Positions 35,267 through 45,323 are shown, counted from the first letter of the stretch. The stretch: 64,000 nt of DNA from Brevundimonas basaltis (GCF_014202075.1 NZ_JACHFZ010000003.1:248001-312000); one strand, 5' to 3'. Made by a program: numbers and translations. The notes: generated by a model not told the origin, from the letters alone.

Positions 35267-38200
35267 ATGCCCAAGCGCACGGACATCAAATCTGTACTGA
35301 TCATCGGGGCGGGGCCCATTGTGATCGGACAGGCGTGCGAGTTCGACTATTCCGGCGTCCAGGCGTGCAAGGCGCTGAAGGCCGAGGGATATAGGGTCAT
35401 CCTGGTCAATTCCAACCCGGCCACGATCATGACCGACCCGGAGGTGGCCGACGCCACCTATATCGAGCCAATCACGCCGGAGATGGTCGAGAAGATCATC
35501 GCCAGAGAAAAGCCCGACGCCCTGCTGCCGACCATGGGCGGGCAGACGGCCCTGAACACGGCCCTGGCGCTGGACGCGAGCGGTGCGCTGAAGAAATACG
35601 GCGTCGAGATGATCGGGGCCCGGGCCGACGTCATCGACAAGGCCGAGGATCGCCAGAAATTCCGCGACGCCATGGACAAGCTGGGCCTCGAGAGCCCGCG
35701 GTCCAAGGCCATCCACCACATCGACGAGGCCGACGACGCGCTGGAGTTCGTCGGCCTGCCGGCCATCGTCCGGCCCAGCTTCACCCTCGCCGGCACCGGC
35801 GGCGGCATCGCTTACAATGTCGAGGAATTCAAGGAGATCGTCGAACGCGGTCTCGACCTTTCGCCGACCACCGAAGTGCTGATCGAGGAGTCGGTGCTGG
35901 GCTGGAAGGAGTATGAGATGGAGGTCGTCCGCGACAAGGCGGACAACTGCATCATCATCTGCTCGATCGAGAACATCGACCCGATGGGGGTTCACACCGG
36001 GGACAGCATCACCGTCGCCCCCGCCCTGACGCTGACCGACAAGGAATATCAGCGGATGCGCACCGGCTCGATCGACGTGCTGCGCGAGATCGGCGTCGAG
36101 ACCGGCGGTTCGAATGTCCAGTGGGCCATCAACCCCGCCGACGGCCGCATGGTCGTGATCGAGATGAACCCGCGCGTGTCGCGCTCCTCGGCGCTGGCCT
36201 CCAAGGCCACCGGCTTCCCGATCGCCAAGGTCGCGGCGCGTCTGGCCGTCGGCTACACCCTGGACGAGCTGACCAACGATATCACCCAGGTCACGCCGGC
36301 CTCATTCGAGCCGAGCATCGACTATGTCGTCACCAAGATCCCGCGCTTCGCCTTCGAGAAATATCCCGGCGCCGAGGCCAGCCTGTCGACCTCGATGAAG
36401 TCGGTCGGCGAGGTCATGGCCATCGGCCGGACTTTCCAGGAGTCGATGCAGAAGGCCCTGCGTGGGCTGGAAACCGGCCTGACCGGCTTCAACGAGATCG
36501 AGATCGAGGGCACGGCCGATGTCGACGACGAGGCCTCGGCCCGCGCCGCCGTGGTTCGCGCCCTCGGCCAGCCGACGCCGGATCGCATTCGCGTCATCGC
36601 CCAGGCCTTCCGCCACGGCCTGTCGATCGAGGAGGTCAACGCGGCCTGCTTCTACGAGCCGTGGTTCCTGCGCCAGATCGCCGACATCGTGCGCACCGAG
36701 GGTCACATCCGCGTGCAGGGACTGCCGACCGAGCCGACCGACTTCCGCAGGCTAAAGGCCAAGGGCTTCTCCGACGCCCGTCTGGCGGAGCTGACCGGCC
36801 AGACCGAAGCCACCGTCCGTAAGGCCCGTCGCGCGCTCGACGTTCGTCCCGTGTTCAAGCGGATCGACACCTGCGCGGCCGAGTTCGCCAGCGCCACGGC
36901 CTATATGTATTCGACCTATGAGACCGGCGCCCTGGGTCAGGTCCCGGACTGTGAATCCAACCCGACCGACCGCAGGAAGGCGATTATTCTCGGCGGCGGG
37001 CCGAACCGGATCGGGCAGGGCATCGAGTTCGATTACTGCTGCTGTCACGCGGCCTTCGCCTTCGACGACATCGGCGTCGAGTCGATCATGGTCAACTGCA
37101 ACCCCGAGACCGTCTCGACCGACTACGACACCTCGGATCGCCTCTATTTCGAGCCGCTGACGGCCGAGGATGTGCTGGAGCTGATCGAGGTCGAGCGAGC
37201 GAAGGGCGAGCTGATCGGCGTCGTCGTCCAGTTCGGCGGCCAGACGCCGCTGAAGCTGGCCCATGCCCTGCACGAGGACGGCGTGCCGATCCTCGGCACC
37301 AGCCTCGATTCCATCGACCTGGCCGAGGACCGCGAGCGCTTCCAGGTCATGCTGCACGACATCGGCCTGATGCAGCCGCCCAACGGCCTGGCCCGCAGCG
37401 CCGATGAAGCGGCCGCCAAGGCGGACGAGGTCGGCTATCCGGTCGTGCTGCGCCCCTCCTATGTGCTGGGTGGTCGCGGCATGATGATCGTCCACGACCG
37501 CGAACAGCTGGACCGCTACGTCGGCGAGGCCATGCGGGTCTCGGGCGACGACCCCGTGCTGATCGACCACTATCTGAACCGCGCCACCGAGGTCGACGTC
37601 GACGCCCTGTGCGACGACGAGACGGTGTTCGTGGCCGGCGTTTTGGAGCATATCGAGGAGGCGGGGGTCCATTCCGGCGACAGCGCCTGCTCCATGCCGC
37701 CCCACTCACTGTCGGCGGAGACGGTGGCCGAGCTGAAGCGCCAGACCGAGGCCATGGCCCGGGCCCTGAAGGTGCGTGGCCTGATGAACGTGCAGTTCGC
37801 GATCGAGGAGCCGCACTCCGAGAACCCGCGCATCTTCGTGCTGGAGGTCAATCCACGCGCCAGCCGCACCGCGCCCTTCGTGGCCAAGACCATCGGCCAG
37901 CCGATCGCCTCGATCGCCGCCAAGGTGATGGCCGGCGTGCCGCTGAAGTCGTTCGGCCTGACGGACAAGCCGTACGACCATATCGCGGTCAAGGAAGCCG
38001 TCTTCCCGTTCGCCCGCTTCGCCGGCGTCGACACGGTGCTGGGCCCCGAGATGCGCTCGACCGGCGAGGTCATGGGTCTGGACTGGAAGCGCGACGGCGA
38101 GGCCGACATGGCCCCCGCCTTCGCCCGCGCCTTCGCCAAGAGCCAGATCGGCGGCGGCACGAAACTGCCGACGCAGGGCTGCGCCTTCGTCTCGGTCAAG

Positions 38201-38572
38201 GAGGACGACAAGCCCTTCATCGTCGATGCGGTGAAGACGCTGATCGACGAGGGCTTTTCGATCATCGCCACCGGCGGGACGCACGCCTATCTGACCGGCC
38301 GGGGCTTCGAGGTCGGCCTTGTGAAGAAGGTGCTGGAGGGCCGTCCGCACATCGTCGATGCGATGAAGAACGGCGAGGTCCAGCTGGTCTTCAACACCAC
38401 CGAGGGCAAACAGTCGCTGCAGGACAGCTTCAGCCTGCGCCGCACCGCCCTGATGATGAAGATCCCCTACTACACCACCACCGCCGGCGCGCTGGCGGCG
38501 GCCCAGGCGATCGGCGCGATCAAGGCCGGCGACCTCGACGTGCGCCCGATCCAGGACTACGCGCACGGCTGA
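35267..38572 (+). CDS. carB: carbamoyl-phosphate synthase large subunit
   Basis: The 1101-residue protein has two homologous ATP-grasp halves. The first opens with [23 protein letters not shown] and contains [16 protein letters not shown]. The second opens with [22 protein letters not shown] and contains [16 protein letters not shown]. The C-terminal MGS-like allosteric domain has [17 protein letters not shown] and [21 protein letters not shown]. It makes carbamoyl phosphate from bicarbonate, two ATP and ammonia supplied by CarA. Length and all core motifs are normal. Confidence 0.98.
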   Translation: MPKRTDIKSVLIIGAGPIVIGQACEFDYSGVQACKALKAEGYRVILVNSNPATIMTDPEVADATYIEPITPEMVEKIIAREKPDALLPTMGGQTALNTALALDASGALKKYGVEMIGARADVIDKAEDRQKFRDAMDKLGLESPRSKAIHHIDEADDALEFVGLPAIVRPSFTLAGTGGGIAYNVEEFKEIVERGLDLSPTTEVLIEESVLGWKEYEMEVVRDKADNCIIICSIENIDPMGVHTGDSITVAPALTLTDKEYQRMRTGSIDVLREIGVETGGSNVQWAINPADGRMVVIEMNPRVSRSSALASKATGFPIAKVAARLAVGYTLDELTNDITQVTPASFEPSIDYVVTKIPRFAFEKYPGAEASLSTSMKSVGEVMAIGRTFQESMQKALRGLETGLTGFNEIEIEGTADVDDEASARAAVVRALGQPTPDRIRVIAQAFRHGLSIEEVNAACFYEPWFLRQIADIVRTEGHIRVQGLPTEPTDFRRLKAKGFSDARLAELTGQTEATVRKARRALDVRPVFKRIDTCAAEFASATAYMYSTYETGALGQVPDCESNPTDRRKAIILGGGPNRIGQGIEFDYCCCHAAFAFDDIGVESIMVNCNPETVSTDYDTSDRLYFEPLTAEDVLELIEVERAKGELIGVVVQFGGQTPLKLAHALHEDGVPILGTSLDSIDLAEDRERFQVMLHDIGLMQPPNGLARSADEAAAKADEVGYPVVLRPSYVLGGRGMMIVHDREQLDRYVGEAMRVSGDDPVLIDHYLNRATEVDVDALCDDETVFVAGVLEHIEEAGVHSGDSACSMPPHSLSAETVAELKRQTEAMARALKVRGLMNVQFAIEEPHSENPRIFVLEVNPRASRTAPFVAKTIGQPIASIAAKVMAGVPLKSFGLTDKPYDHIAVKEAVFPFARFAGVDTVLGPEMRSTGEVMGLDWKRDGEADMAPAFARAFAKSQIGGGTKLPTQGCAFVSVKEDDKPFIVDAVKTLIDEGFSIIATGGTHAYLTGRGFEVGLVKKVLEGRPHIVDAMKNGEVQLVFNTTEGKQSLQDSFSLRRTALMMKIPYYTTTAGALAAAQAIGAIKAGDLDVRPIQDYAHG

Positions 38573-38952
38573 CCAGCTCGTGGCGATTTCGACCAGTCCG
38601 GCGCGCCTGACAACGAGGGCGGACCGGACAGTCTGGCCAGTGGATTCCGGGACACGGGCGCGACATTGGCTGGACACGGGCTCGACCCGAACGAGACAAA
38701 GGGCCGACATCGCCGCGACACCGGCGGCTACATCGGTGACTCATGAGACATCCGCTTCCCCTCTCCGTCATCCTCGGGCTTGACCCGAGGATCAGAGGCG
38801 GGAGGCGGTCTGTGCGATGAAGACGGCCCGGTGGACGGGACCGTGCGCGCCTGACGGAGTACCGGACGGTCTGATCCTCGGGTCAGGCCCGAGGATGACG
38901 GCGGAAACACGATACGTCCGTTTCTGACGCAGGCGCCTGCCATCCTTCCCCG
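38573..38952. other. 380-bp gap after carB holding a nested palindrome
   Basis: The only structure seen is the long inverted repeat at 38765-38901, listed separately. No open frame with protein-like composition is present, and no T-tailed terminator hairpin follows carB. Confidence 0.5.
38765..38901. repeat. long inverted repeat with nested palindromic arms
   Basis: The left arm 38765-38795 (CCGTCATCCTCGGG...GAGGATCAG) is mirrored by the right arm 38871-38901 (CTGATCCTC...GATGACGG). Each 31-bp arm contains its own palindrome (CCTCGGG and CCCGAGG around a short loop). The 75-bp interior is unrelated. It has a REP/MITE-like structure without an open reading frame. Confidence 0.85.
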
Positions 38953-39369
38953 ATGGAACACCACCGTCTGCGCAAATATCGGGGGCCGGAGACGTGGGCG
39001 CGGGTCCGCGAGGCCTATATCGCCGGCGAGTCCGCGCCCTCGGTGGCGCGGCGGTTCGATGTCGGGCTCTCGAACCTCAGGCGGCGGGCGATGGCCGAGG
39101 GCTGGACCCGCAGCCGCATCGCCGAACAGCTGGACCTGAGGCCGGTTCGCGGCGGGGCGGACCCGGCGCCGGTGGCCATCGCCCCGCTGGCCGTGCTGGA
39201 GACGCTGCCCGAACCGCCGTGGGTCGATCCGGAACTGGCCATCGGGCGGGCCTTGCGGCGGGTCACCTGGCTGGTCAGCGAAGGCCGAGCGGCGGAGGCG
39301 CGGGCGCTGGCGAAGGCGGTCGAGGCGCTGGAGCGGATGTGGGCGGGAGAGACGCTGCGGACGCGATGA
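38953..39369 (+). CDS. helix-turn-helix protein, paralogue B
   Basis: The 138-residue protein starts MEHHRLRKYRGPETWARVREAYIAGESAPSVARRFDVGLSNLRRRAMAEGW in outline, matching about 40 of the first 52 residues of the protein at 23157-23609. Its C-terminal part (VDPELAIGRALRRVTWLVSEGRAAEARALAKAVEALERM) is helical and differs from paralogue A. Its stop overlaps the next small frame (ATGA at 39366-39369). The helix-turn-helix suggests DNA binding; a role is not known. Confidence 0.7.
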   Translation: MEHHRLRKYRGPETWARVREAYIAGESAPSVARRFDVGLSNLRRRAMAEGWTRSRIAEQLDLRPVRGGADPAPVAIAPLAVLETLPEPPWVDPELAIGRALRRVTWLVSEGRAAEARALAKAVEALERMWAGETLRTR

Positions 39370-39455
39370 CGGCGTTGGCGACGAGCCCTGCTCCATCAAC
39401 GAACGGTCAGTCTTTCGCCGCCATGTTCACGGCGGGACCGGGAGACGCACAGTGA
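39366..39455 (+). CDS. 29-residue peptide coupled to both neighbours
   Basis: ATG 39366 overlaps the helix-turn-helix stop by 4 nt and the TGA at 39453-39455 overlaps the GTG of the next gene by 4 nt. The peptide reads MTALATSPAPSTNGQSFAAM then FTAGPGDAQ. Double 4-nt overlap is typical of translated operon members, but such a short frame could also be a decayed gene start. No function is assigned. Confidence 0.35.
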   Translation: MTALATSPAPSTNGQSFAAMFTAGPGDAQ

Positions 39456-39742
39456 TCGAAGTCTCGGACACCGACAGGGCGCTGGCCGTCCTCGCGACGA
39501 CCAACCTGCTGAACTTCGGCCTGTTCTGGTTCGACAAGGTTCAGGCGCGCGCTCACGGGTCACGGGTCCCTGAACGCATGCTGCTGATGTTCAGCCTCGC
39601 GGGCGGCCTCGGCGCATGGATGGGCCAGCACATCTTGCGGCACAAGACGCGGAAGGAGCCGTTCAGGACCCTGCTGGGCGTCGCGATCACCCTGCACCTC
39701 GCCGGAGTCGCAGGCCTGTTCTATCTCCTGCTCGCGGCTTAG
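39452..39742 (+). CDS. DUF1294 family small membrane protein
   Basis: The 96-residue protein starts at GTG 39452. It has the DUF1294 layout: a first hydrophobic segment (LAVLATTNLLNFGLFWFDKVQA, with the conserved D-K-x-x-A), RVPERMLLMFSLAGGLGAWMGQHILRHKTRKEPF (GGxxGAxxGxxxxRHKTxKxxF signature), and a last segment ITLHLAGVAGLFYLLLA. Function is unknown. Its last codon overlaps the convergent symporter gene. Confidence 0.85.
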   Translation: MIEVSDTDRALAVLATTNLLNFGLFWFDKVQARAHGSRVPERMLLMFSLAGGLGAWMGQHILRHKTRKEPFRTLLGVAITLHLAGVAGLFYLLLAA

Positions 39743-41034
39743 ACCCCCGCCATCGCGTCCGGATCGGCCGCCGCATCCCCGCCTTCGACGATTCGCGCCG
39801 CCGCCAGATCGGCGGTGACATTGCCAATGGTGCGGAAGATGTCGGGGATGACCTCGACCGCCAGCAGCAGGGGCAGGACCTGGATCGGCACGCCCATGGC
39901 CAGGCAGATCGGCGCGATGGAGACGAAGAAGCTGACCTGGCCCGGCAGGCCGACCGAGCCGATGGAGATGGCGATGGCGGTCAGTCCGCCGGCGATCCAC
40001 GCGGCGGGACCCAGATCGACGCCGTGCAGATGGGCGACGTAGATGACCACCCCCAGGTTGGCGACCGGGCTGGTGATGCGGAACACCGCCACCGCCAGCG
40101 GCAGGACGAGGCCCGCCGTCGGGGTCGAGACGCCCAGCGCCAGGCGGGCCTGCTCGACCATGGCGGGCAGGCTGGCCAACGATGACTGGGTCGAGAAGGC
40201 GACCACCTGGGCCGGAATGATGCCCTGGGCGAACCGGGCCAGACCAATGCGCCCCCAGGGAACGGCGACGGCGTAGATCAGCAGGATGAGGCCGACCTGG
40301 GCCAGGACGATCATCGAGACATAGTGACCGAGGGTGCCCAGGGCCCCGAGGCCGGCGTTCAGCCCCACGCCCATCGACAGGGCGAAGACCCCGACGGGCG
40401 CCGCCAGCAGGACCCAGTGGACGATGGTGATCATCGTCGCGGACACGGCCTCGAAGAAGGCCACCAGCGGTTCGCGGCGGGCGGCCGCGAGGCGGGTGAC
40501 GGCGAAACCGAAGGCGATGGCGAAGACCACGAGGCCGAGGATGTTGTCCTCGACCGCGGCGCGGACCGGATTGCCGGGGGCCAGATTGGCGAGGAAGGCC
40601 GGGACGCCGCCCCCGGCCGCGCTGTCGCGCACCACAGAGGCGTCGGGCGCGCCGGCCAGCAGGGCGGCGGCGCCGGCCGGGTCGATCGGCCACAGCAGAT
40701 GCAAGGCCTCATTGGCGAAGAGGGCGTAGACGGTGGCGCCGAACAGCAGCACGGCGAAGACCATCAGCGCCTTCAGGGCCCGACGGCCGGTCGCCGCCGC
40801 GTCGGCGATGGAGGCGATGCCGGTCACCAGCAGGCTGAAGACCAGCGGAATGATGGTCATCTTCAGGGCGTTGAGCCACAGGGTCCCGATCGCGCCGATC
40901 AGCTCGGCCGTGGCGGCGCCGCCGGGCAGGCCCCAGGCCTGGGCCGCGGCCCCCGCGAACAGGCCCGCCAGCAGGGCGACGAGCACCCACAGGCTGAGGG
41001 ACGTCAGGGTGGAGCGAAGTCGGGAAACGGCCAT
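39739..41034 (-). CDS. dicarboxylate/amino acid:cation symporter (DAACS family)
   Basis: The 431-residue membrane protein has the Glt/DctA signatures: LNALKMTIIPLVFSLLVTGIAS in helix 3, the serine-rich re-entrant loop FSTQSSLASLPAM (HP1), PTAGLVLPLAVAVFRITSPVAN (helix 7, in place of NMDGT), GSVGLPGQVSFFVS (HP2) and VIPDIFRTIGNVTADLAAARI (helix 8, Asp and Asn). It would import acidic amino acids or C4-dicarboxylates with Na+ or H+. Helix 7 reads RITSPVAN instead of NMDGT, so substrate or coupling may differ. Confidence 0.88.
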   Translation of the reverse strand: MAVSRLRSTLTSLSLWVLVALLAGLFAGAAAQAWGLPGGAATAELIGAIGTLWLNALKMTIIPLVFSLLVTGIASIADAAATGRRALKALMVFAVLLFGATVYALFANEALHLLWPIDPAGAAALLAGAPDASVVRDSAAGGGVPAFLANLAPGNPVRAAVEDNILGLVVFAIAFGFAVTRLAAARREPLVAFFEAVSATMITIVHWVLLAAPVGVFALSMGVGLNAGLGALGTLGHYVSMIVLAQVGLILLIYAVAVPWGRIGLARFAQGIIPAQVVAFSTQSSLASLPAMVEQARLALGVSTPTAGLVLPLAVAVFRITSPVANLGVVIYVAHLHGVDLGPAAWIAGGLTAIAISIGSVGLPGQVSFFVSIAPICLAMGVPIQVLPLLLAVEVIPDIFRTIGNVTADLAAARIVEGGDAAADPDAMAGV

Positions 41035-41115
41035 CCGGCGAAGCTAGGCGCCGCCGGGGATTTTTACCATCCGTCGTGAAGCGCCCGGGGACGATTCCCG
41101 CGCCGCCGGGCGGCG

Positions 41116-42177
41116 TCAGGCCCGGTCGAGGTCGTTCACGGCGGCGGCGACCTGATCGGCGGCCTGCTCAAGCGCGGCGTGCTCGAGCGAGTCAAGCACC
41201 ACCACGGCCTGGTGGACGCGGCCCTCGGCCCCGCCCTGCCGGCGATAGGCCGGGTCGTAGTGCTGGACGATCAGTTCGGTCGCCAGCGCCTCGACCTCTC
41301 CCGCCGCGGCGAGGGCGCGCCAGGCGGTCACCGTCTGCTTGCCGATGTGGCGCGGCAGCCGGGTCAGCGCCCGGTCCAGCGCGGCCGGGTCGGCGGCGAT
41401 GGCGGCGTAGTCGCGCACGGTGCGGGCGGCGCGGACCGCGACGGGAGACTCGAGCCGAACCGCCGGGGCGGCGGTCATGGCGGCCCACAGCGACGGCGGG
41501 ACGATCCGGGCGCCGATCTTCGAACTCTCGGCCTCGACCAGCACCGGACGGGCGGGGTCGAGGCGCGACAGGGCGTCGTGCAGTCCGCTCTCGAAGGCCT
41601 TCTGCGACGGCTGGCCGCCGGGCATGGCGCCGAACAGGGAGCCGCGATGGGCGGCGAGAGCCTCGAGGTCGAGGGTCTGCACCCCGCGCGCGGCGACGGC
41701 GGCGAGCACGGCCGTCTTGCCGGCGCCGGTCGGGCCGTCGAGCAGCACCAGCCGGTGTGGCGACGGCGTGTCGTAGAGGGCCGCCTTCACCCGCCGCCGC
41801 CAGGTCTGGTAGCCGCCCTCCAGCACGGCGACCGGCCAGCCGACCTGATCCATCACCGTGACCATGGCCCCCGATCGCTGGCCGCCGCGCCAGCAATAGA
41901 CCAGCGGCCGGAACGAGCCGTCGCGGTCGCCGAGCGCGCCTTCCAGATGGGCGGCGATGTTGCGGGCCACCAGCGCCGCACCGGTGCGGCGGGCGAGGAA
42001 TTTGGAGCCCTGCACATATTCCGTCCCGACCGCGGCCCGCTGTTCGTCGTCGAGCACGGGCAGGTTGATCGCTCCGGGCAGGTGGTCGAGATCGAACTCG
42101 GCCGGGCTGCGCACGTCGATCAGGGCGTCGAAGCCGTCGCGGGCGGCGGGCGACAGATCGGACGTGCGGCGGATCAT
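41116..42177 (-). CDS. mnmH: tRNA 2-selenouridine synthase
   Basis: The 353-residue protein has an N-terminal rhodanese domain (LIDVRSPAEFDLDHLPGAINLP, active Cys95 in VYCWRGGQRSGAM) and a C-terminal P-loop domain (LLDGPTGAGKTAVL, 148-155). It replaces sulphur by selenium in the 2-thiouridine at the tRNA wobble position, using geranyl intermediates and selenophosphate. Its ATG overlaps the selD stop (ATGA at 42174-42177), coupling enzyme and selenophosphate donor. Confidence 0.95.
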   Translation of the reverse strand: MIRRTSDLSPAARDGFDALIDVRSPAEFDLDHLPGAINLPVLDDEQRAAVGTEYVQGSKFLARRTGAALVARNIAAHLEGALGDRDGSFRPLVYCWRGGQRSGAMVTVMDQVGWPVAVLEGGYQTWRRRVKAALYDTPSPHRLVLLDGPTGAGKTAVLAAVAARGVQTLDLEALAAHRGSLFGAMPGGQPSQKAFESGLHDALSRLDPARPVLVEAESSKIGARIVPPSLWAAMTAAPAVRLESPVAVRAARTVRDYAAIAADPAALDRALTRLPRHIGKQTVTAWRALAAAGEVEALATELIVQHYDPAYRRQGGAEGRVHQAVVVLDSLEHAALEQAADQVAAAVNDLDRA

Positions 42178-43232
42178 CGGGTGACGCGGACCCGGGCCGG
42201 GCCCTCGACGACGCGGCCGACAACCCGGGTGTCGAAGCCCTCGGTGCGGGCGAAGTCGCGCAGGGCGGACGCCTCGGCGCCGGCCACGGCGATCAGCAGG
42301 CCGCCGGAGGTCTGGGGATCGGTGAGCAGGTCGCGGCGCCAGGGCTCGAGGCCGTCGGGCAGGTCGACCGCCTCGCCGTAGCTGGCCCAGTTGCGGCCCG
42401 AGGCGCCGGTGCGGACCCCGGCCTCCAGAAGGTCGCGGACGCCGGACAGCATCGGCGGATCGGCGGTGATCTCGACCGTGGCCTGGGCGCCCTGCGCCAT
42501 CTCCAGCGCATGACCCGCAAGGCCGAAACCGGTGACATCGGTGACCGCGTGCACGCCGGGGCGGCCGGGGAGCCTGGCGCCGAGGGCGTTGAGCCGGGTG
42601 GTGGAGGCCATCAGCGTCCGGTAGCCGTCCTTGCCGAGCCGCTCCTGCTTGAAGGCGGCGCTGAGCACGCCGACGCCGAGCGGCTTGGTCAGGAGCAGCG
42701 CGTCGCCCGGCCGCGCGCCCCGGTTGGTCAGCACCTGATCCGGATGCACCAGGCCGAGGGCGACGAGGCCGTAGATCGGCTCGACGCTGTCGATGGAATG
42801 GCCGCCGGCCACCGGAATGCCCGCCGCGGTGCAGACCGAGGCCCCGCCCTGCAGGATGCGGCCGATGGTCCGGGTCGACAGCACATTGACCGGCATGCCG
42901 ACGAGGGCGAGGGCGAGGATCGGCATGCCGCCCATGGCGTAGACGTCGCTGAGGGCGTTGGTGGCGGCGATCTGGCCGAAGTGGAACGGGTCGTCGACCA
43001 CCGGCATGAAGAAGTCGGTGGTGGCCACCAGCGCCTGCTCGTCGTTGAGGCGCCAGACAGCGGCGTCGTCGCTGGTCTCGGTCCCGACCATCAGGTTCGC
43101 GAAGGGCGCGGCCTGCGGCATACCCTTGAGGATGTCCTGCAAGACCGCCGGGGCGATCTTGCAGCCGCAGCCGCCGCCGTGGGCGAGGGAGGTCAGGCGG
43201 GGTTCGTCGGGCGAGGACTCTGGCGCGGTCAT
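42174..43232 (-). CDS. selD: selenide, water dikinase (selenophosphate synthase)
   Basis: From ATG 43232 the product has 352 residues. It shows LAHGGGCGCKI, with Cys22 and Lys25 as the catalytic pair (Cys, not selenocysteine), DDAAVWRLNDEQALVATTDFFMPVVDDPF, GGHSIDSVEPIYGLVALG and VTDVTGFGLAGHALEMA. It makes selenophosphate from selenide and ATP. The only selenium-using gene seen here is mnmH directly downstream, so selenouridine is the expected product. selA and selB are not in this window. Confidence 0.96.
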   Translation of the reverse strand: MTAPESSPDEPRLTSLAHGGGCGCKIAPAVLQDILKGMPQAAPFANLMVGTETSDDAAVWRLNDEQALVATTDFFMPVVDDPFHFGQIAATNALSDVYAMGGMPILALALVGMPVNVLSTRTIGRILQGGASVCTAAGIPVAGGHSIDSVEPIYGLVALGLVHPDQVLTNRGARPGDALLLTKPLGVGVLSAAFKQERLGKDGYRTLMASTTRLNALGARLPGRPGVHAVTDVTGFGLAGHALEMAQGAQATVEITADPPMLSGVRDLLEAGVRTGASGRNWASYGEAVDLPDGLEPWRRDLLTDPQTSGGLLIAVAGAEASALRDFARTEGFDTRVVGRVVEGPARVRVTR

Positions 43233-43286
43233 GCTCCGGCTTAGGGCCAAACCGGCGCGAAACTCAACAGGCGGGGCGGCGAGTCC

Positions 43287-44240
43287 CTACTCCTCCGGCT
43301 CGGGGGGCGGGGTGCGTGCAATGATGGCGGCGACGGCGGTGGCCTGGGCGCCCGCGCTGCGCCGGCGCGAGGTGGAACTGTAGAGGGCCTGAAGATAGGA
43401 CCAGTCCCATTCGGTAAGGCCGGTCACCCCCCGCGGGTCCTCGAACAGATTGAGCACGGTATCGAAAGGAACGGTGTCGGCCTCAAGATCGACCTGGGCC
43501 AAGGTGACCATGGCGAGGTAGTCGCCCAGCTGGTCCGCGTTCAACCCGGCGACCGCGTCGATGTCGACGATGACGATGGACTTGTAGATCTGGTCGACGA
43601 TCTGGCTGTTCAGCCGCGAGGCGCCGCCGTGCGACTGGACGACCGGGACGCCGGCGCCGACGCAGTCAGCAGGGTTGCACTGCAGGAGGTCTGCGACCCG
43701 CGGATCGACCGTACCGCCAGAGCGGTCGCCGGGGACGCGCACGGCGCGTTGGCCCGTCTCGCTGTTGATCGGCACGCTCAGCGACCACCAGCGCACCGGC
43801 CGCTCGCCGGTCTGAAAGGCACGCAGGGCGGCGCCGCCCCGGTCGATGCCGCCGCCCTGGCCGCGGAACACGCGCGGCTCGGCCTGCACCAGGGCGCGGG
43901 TCAGGTCGCCGGCGTCGGCGGTGAAGACGACGATGATATTGGCCTCGCAGCCCGGCCCCTCGACCTCGATGCCCAGTTCGCCGGCCCGGGCGGCCAGCCG
44001 GTCGACGATCGGCTGGGCCACGGCCCGTTCGAGGTTGGCGATGCCGGGACAGACGTTCAGCCAGCGGCCGAGGCCGCGCCCCCGCGCCGGCGCCGCCACC
44101 TCCCCGACGAATTCCCGCGCCCGCTCGGCCCGCGCCCGCGCCATCACCTCGACATCCTCGAGCTGGGCGGTCGGAAGGGGCGGGTCCTGCGGACCGGCCA
44201 GGAGGAAGACGGTCATCAAGGCGGCAAGAGACTGGATCAC
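43287..44240 (-). CDS. exported protein of unknown function
   Basis: The 317-residue protein has a short signal-like N-terminus (MIQSLAALMTVFLLAGPQD). The mature region has FVGEVAAPARGRGLGRWLNVCPGIANL, ANIIVVFTADAGDLTRALV, RWWSLSVPIN, LNSQIVDQIYKSIVIVDIDAVAGLNADQLGDYLAMVTLAQVD and DWSYLQALYSS. Four Cys could form disulphides. No named domain is recognised. The late block (IVIVDID...LADYLAMVALAQ-type) is the best conserved-looking part. A periplasmic location is probable. Confidence 0.65.
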   Translation of the reverse strand: MIQSLAALMTVFLLAGPQDPPLPTAQLEDVEVMARARAERAREFVGEVAAPARGRGLGRWLNVCPGIANLERAVAQPIVDRLAARAGELGIEVEGPGCEANIIVVFTADAGDLTRALVQAEPRVFRGQGGGIDRGGAALRAFQTGERPVRWWSLSVPINSETGQRAVRVPGDRSGGTVDPRVADLLQCNPADCVGAGVPVVQSHGGASRLNSQIVDQIYKSIVIVDIDAVAGLNADQLGDYLAMVTLAQVDLEADTVPFDTVLNLFEDPRGVTGLTEWDWSYLQALYSSTSRRRSAGAQATAVAAIIARTPPPEPEE

Positions 44241-44367
44241 ACCGTCACTCCACGTTCGGTTGAGTCACCATGCCGTCGGACGTGGATGGAGTCATTCGAA
44301 ACTGCACAGCTGATCCCCGATGCGCTACGGTTCGTATATCCGCCCGATGACCCCTCGGAGCCCCGCC

Positions 44368-45033
44368 ATGATCACCGTCCACCACCTGAACGATTCCCGC
44401 TCGCAGCGGGTGCTGTGGCTGCTGGAGGAGCTGGGGCTGGTCTATGAGGTGATACGGTATCAGCGCGACGCGAAGACCATGCTCGCGCCGCCCGAACTGA
44501 GGGCCATCCACCCTTTGGGCAAGTCGCCCGTGGTCGATGACGGCGAGGCCCGGCTGGCCGAGACCGGAGCGATCGTCGAACACCTGCTGGACACACACGG
44601 CGGGTCGGCGCTGCGCCCCGCGCGGGGCACGGCGGAGGGGCGGCGCTTCACCTACTGGCTGCACTACGCCGAGGGGTCCGCGATGACGCCGCTGCTGCTC
44701 AAGCTGATCTTCAGCCAGATTCCGAAGCGGGCCCCGCTGCTGGCGCGACCGGTGGCCAAGGGAATCGCCCGCGGGATGAACGACCGCATGATCGATCCGC
44801 AGTTGGCGGCGCATACGGCGTACTGGGAGGCCGAACTGGCCCGGTCGGAGTGGTTCGCCGGCGACGCCTTCTCGGCCGCCGACATCATGATGAGTTTCCC
44901 GGTCGAGGCGGCGGGCAGCCGGGTCGGCTACGGCGCCGACAAGCCGCGGCTGAAAGCGTTTCTGGCGCGCATCCACGCCCGACCGGCCTATCAACGCGCG
45001 CTGGAACGGGGCGGGCCCTACAGCTACGCCTGA
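44368..45033 (+). CDS. glutathione S-transferase family protein
   Basis: From ATG 44368 the product has 221 residues. The N-terminal thioredoxin-like domain reads ITVHHLNDSRSQRVLWLLEELGLVYEV (Ser in the NDSRSQRVLW active region) with HPLGKSPVVDDGEARLAETGAIVEHLL. The C-terminal helical domain has SEWFAGDAFSAADIMMSFPVEAAGSR. It belongs to the class that often reads LxxSRxxRxLWLLEEL. An in-frame ATG 16 codons upstream does not add family-like sequence. Confidence 0.88.
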   Translation: MITVHHLNDSRSQRVLWLLEELGLVYEVIRYQRDAKTMLAPPELRAIHPLGKSPVVDDGEARLAETGAIVEHLLDTHGGSALRPARGTAEGRRFTYWLHYAEGSAMTPLLLKLIFSQIPKRAPLLARPVAKGIARGMNDRMIDPQLAAHTAYWEAELARSEWFAGDAFSAADIMMSFPVEAAGSRVGYGADKPRLKAFLARIHARPAYQRALERGGPYSYA

Positions 45034-45122
45034 AGCGCGGCGCCGAAGCCACATACACAAGCTGTTGAATTGCCGGAGCACGCCGGGCCGCAACCCTGAC
45101 GGGCCGCAGCCGTTAACGGGCC

Positions 45123-45323
45123 ATGCGATTGAAAACCATACAGGTCATCGCGGCCCTCGCCGCCGCCGTGGCCTTCATTCTGGCCTTCATGGCCGCCGGC
45201 GTGCTGATCCTCTCCGGTCTGTTCATGGCCGTGGGCCTCGGGGCCGTGGCCTGGCTGGCCTGGAGCCTGATCCGGCAGATCCCGCGACGCGCCCGAAACC
45301 GGACGGTGTCCCGGTCGGTTTAA
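45123..45323 (+). CDS. 66-residue membrane protein
   Basis: The product has two adjacent hydrophobic stretches (VIAALAAAVAFILAFMAAGVLIL and FMAVGLGAVAWLAWSLI) between a basic N-terminus (MRLKTIQ) and a strongly basic tail (RQIPRRARNRTVSRSV), so it should be a two-helix inner-membrane protein. No family is recognised. The gene stands alone between the GST gene and greA. Confidence 0.55.
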   Translation: MRLKTIQVIAALAAAVAFILAFMAAGVLILSGLFMAVGLGAVAWLAWSLIRQIPRRARNRTVSRSV

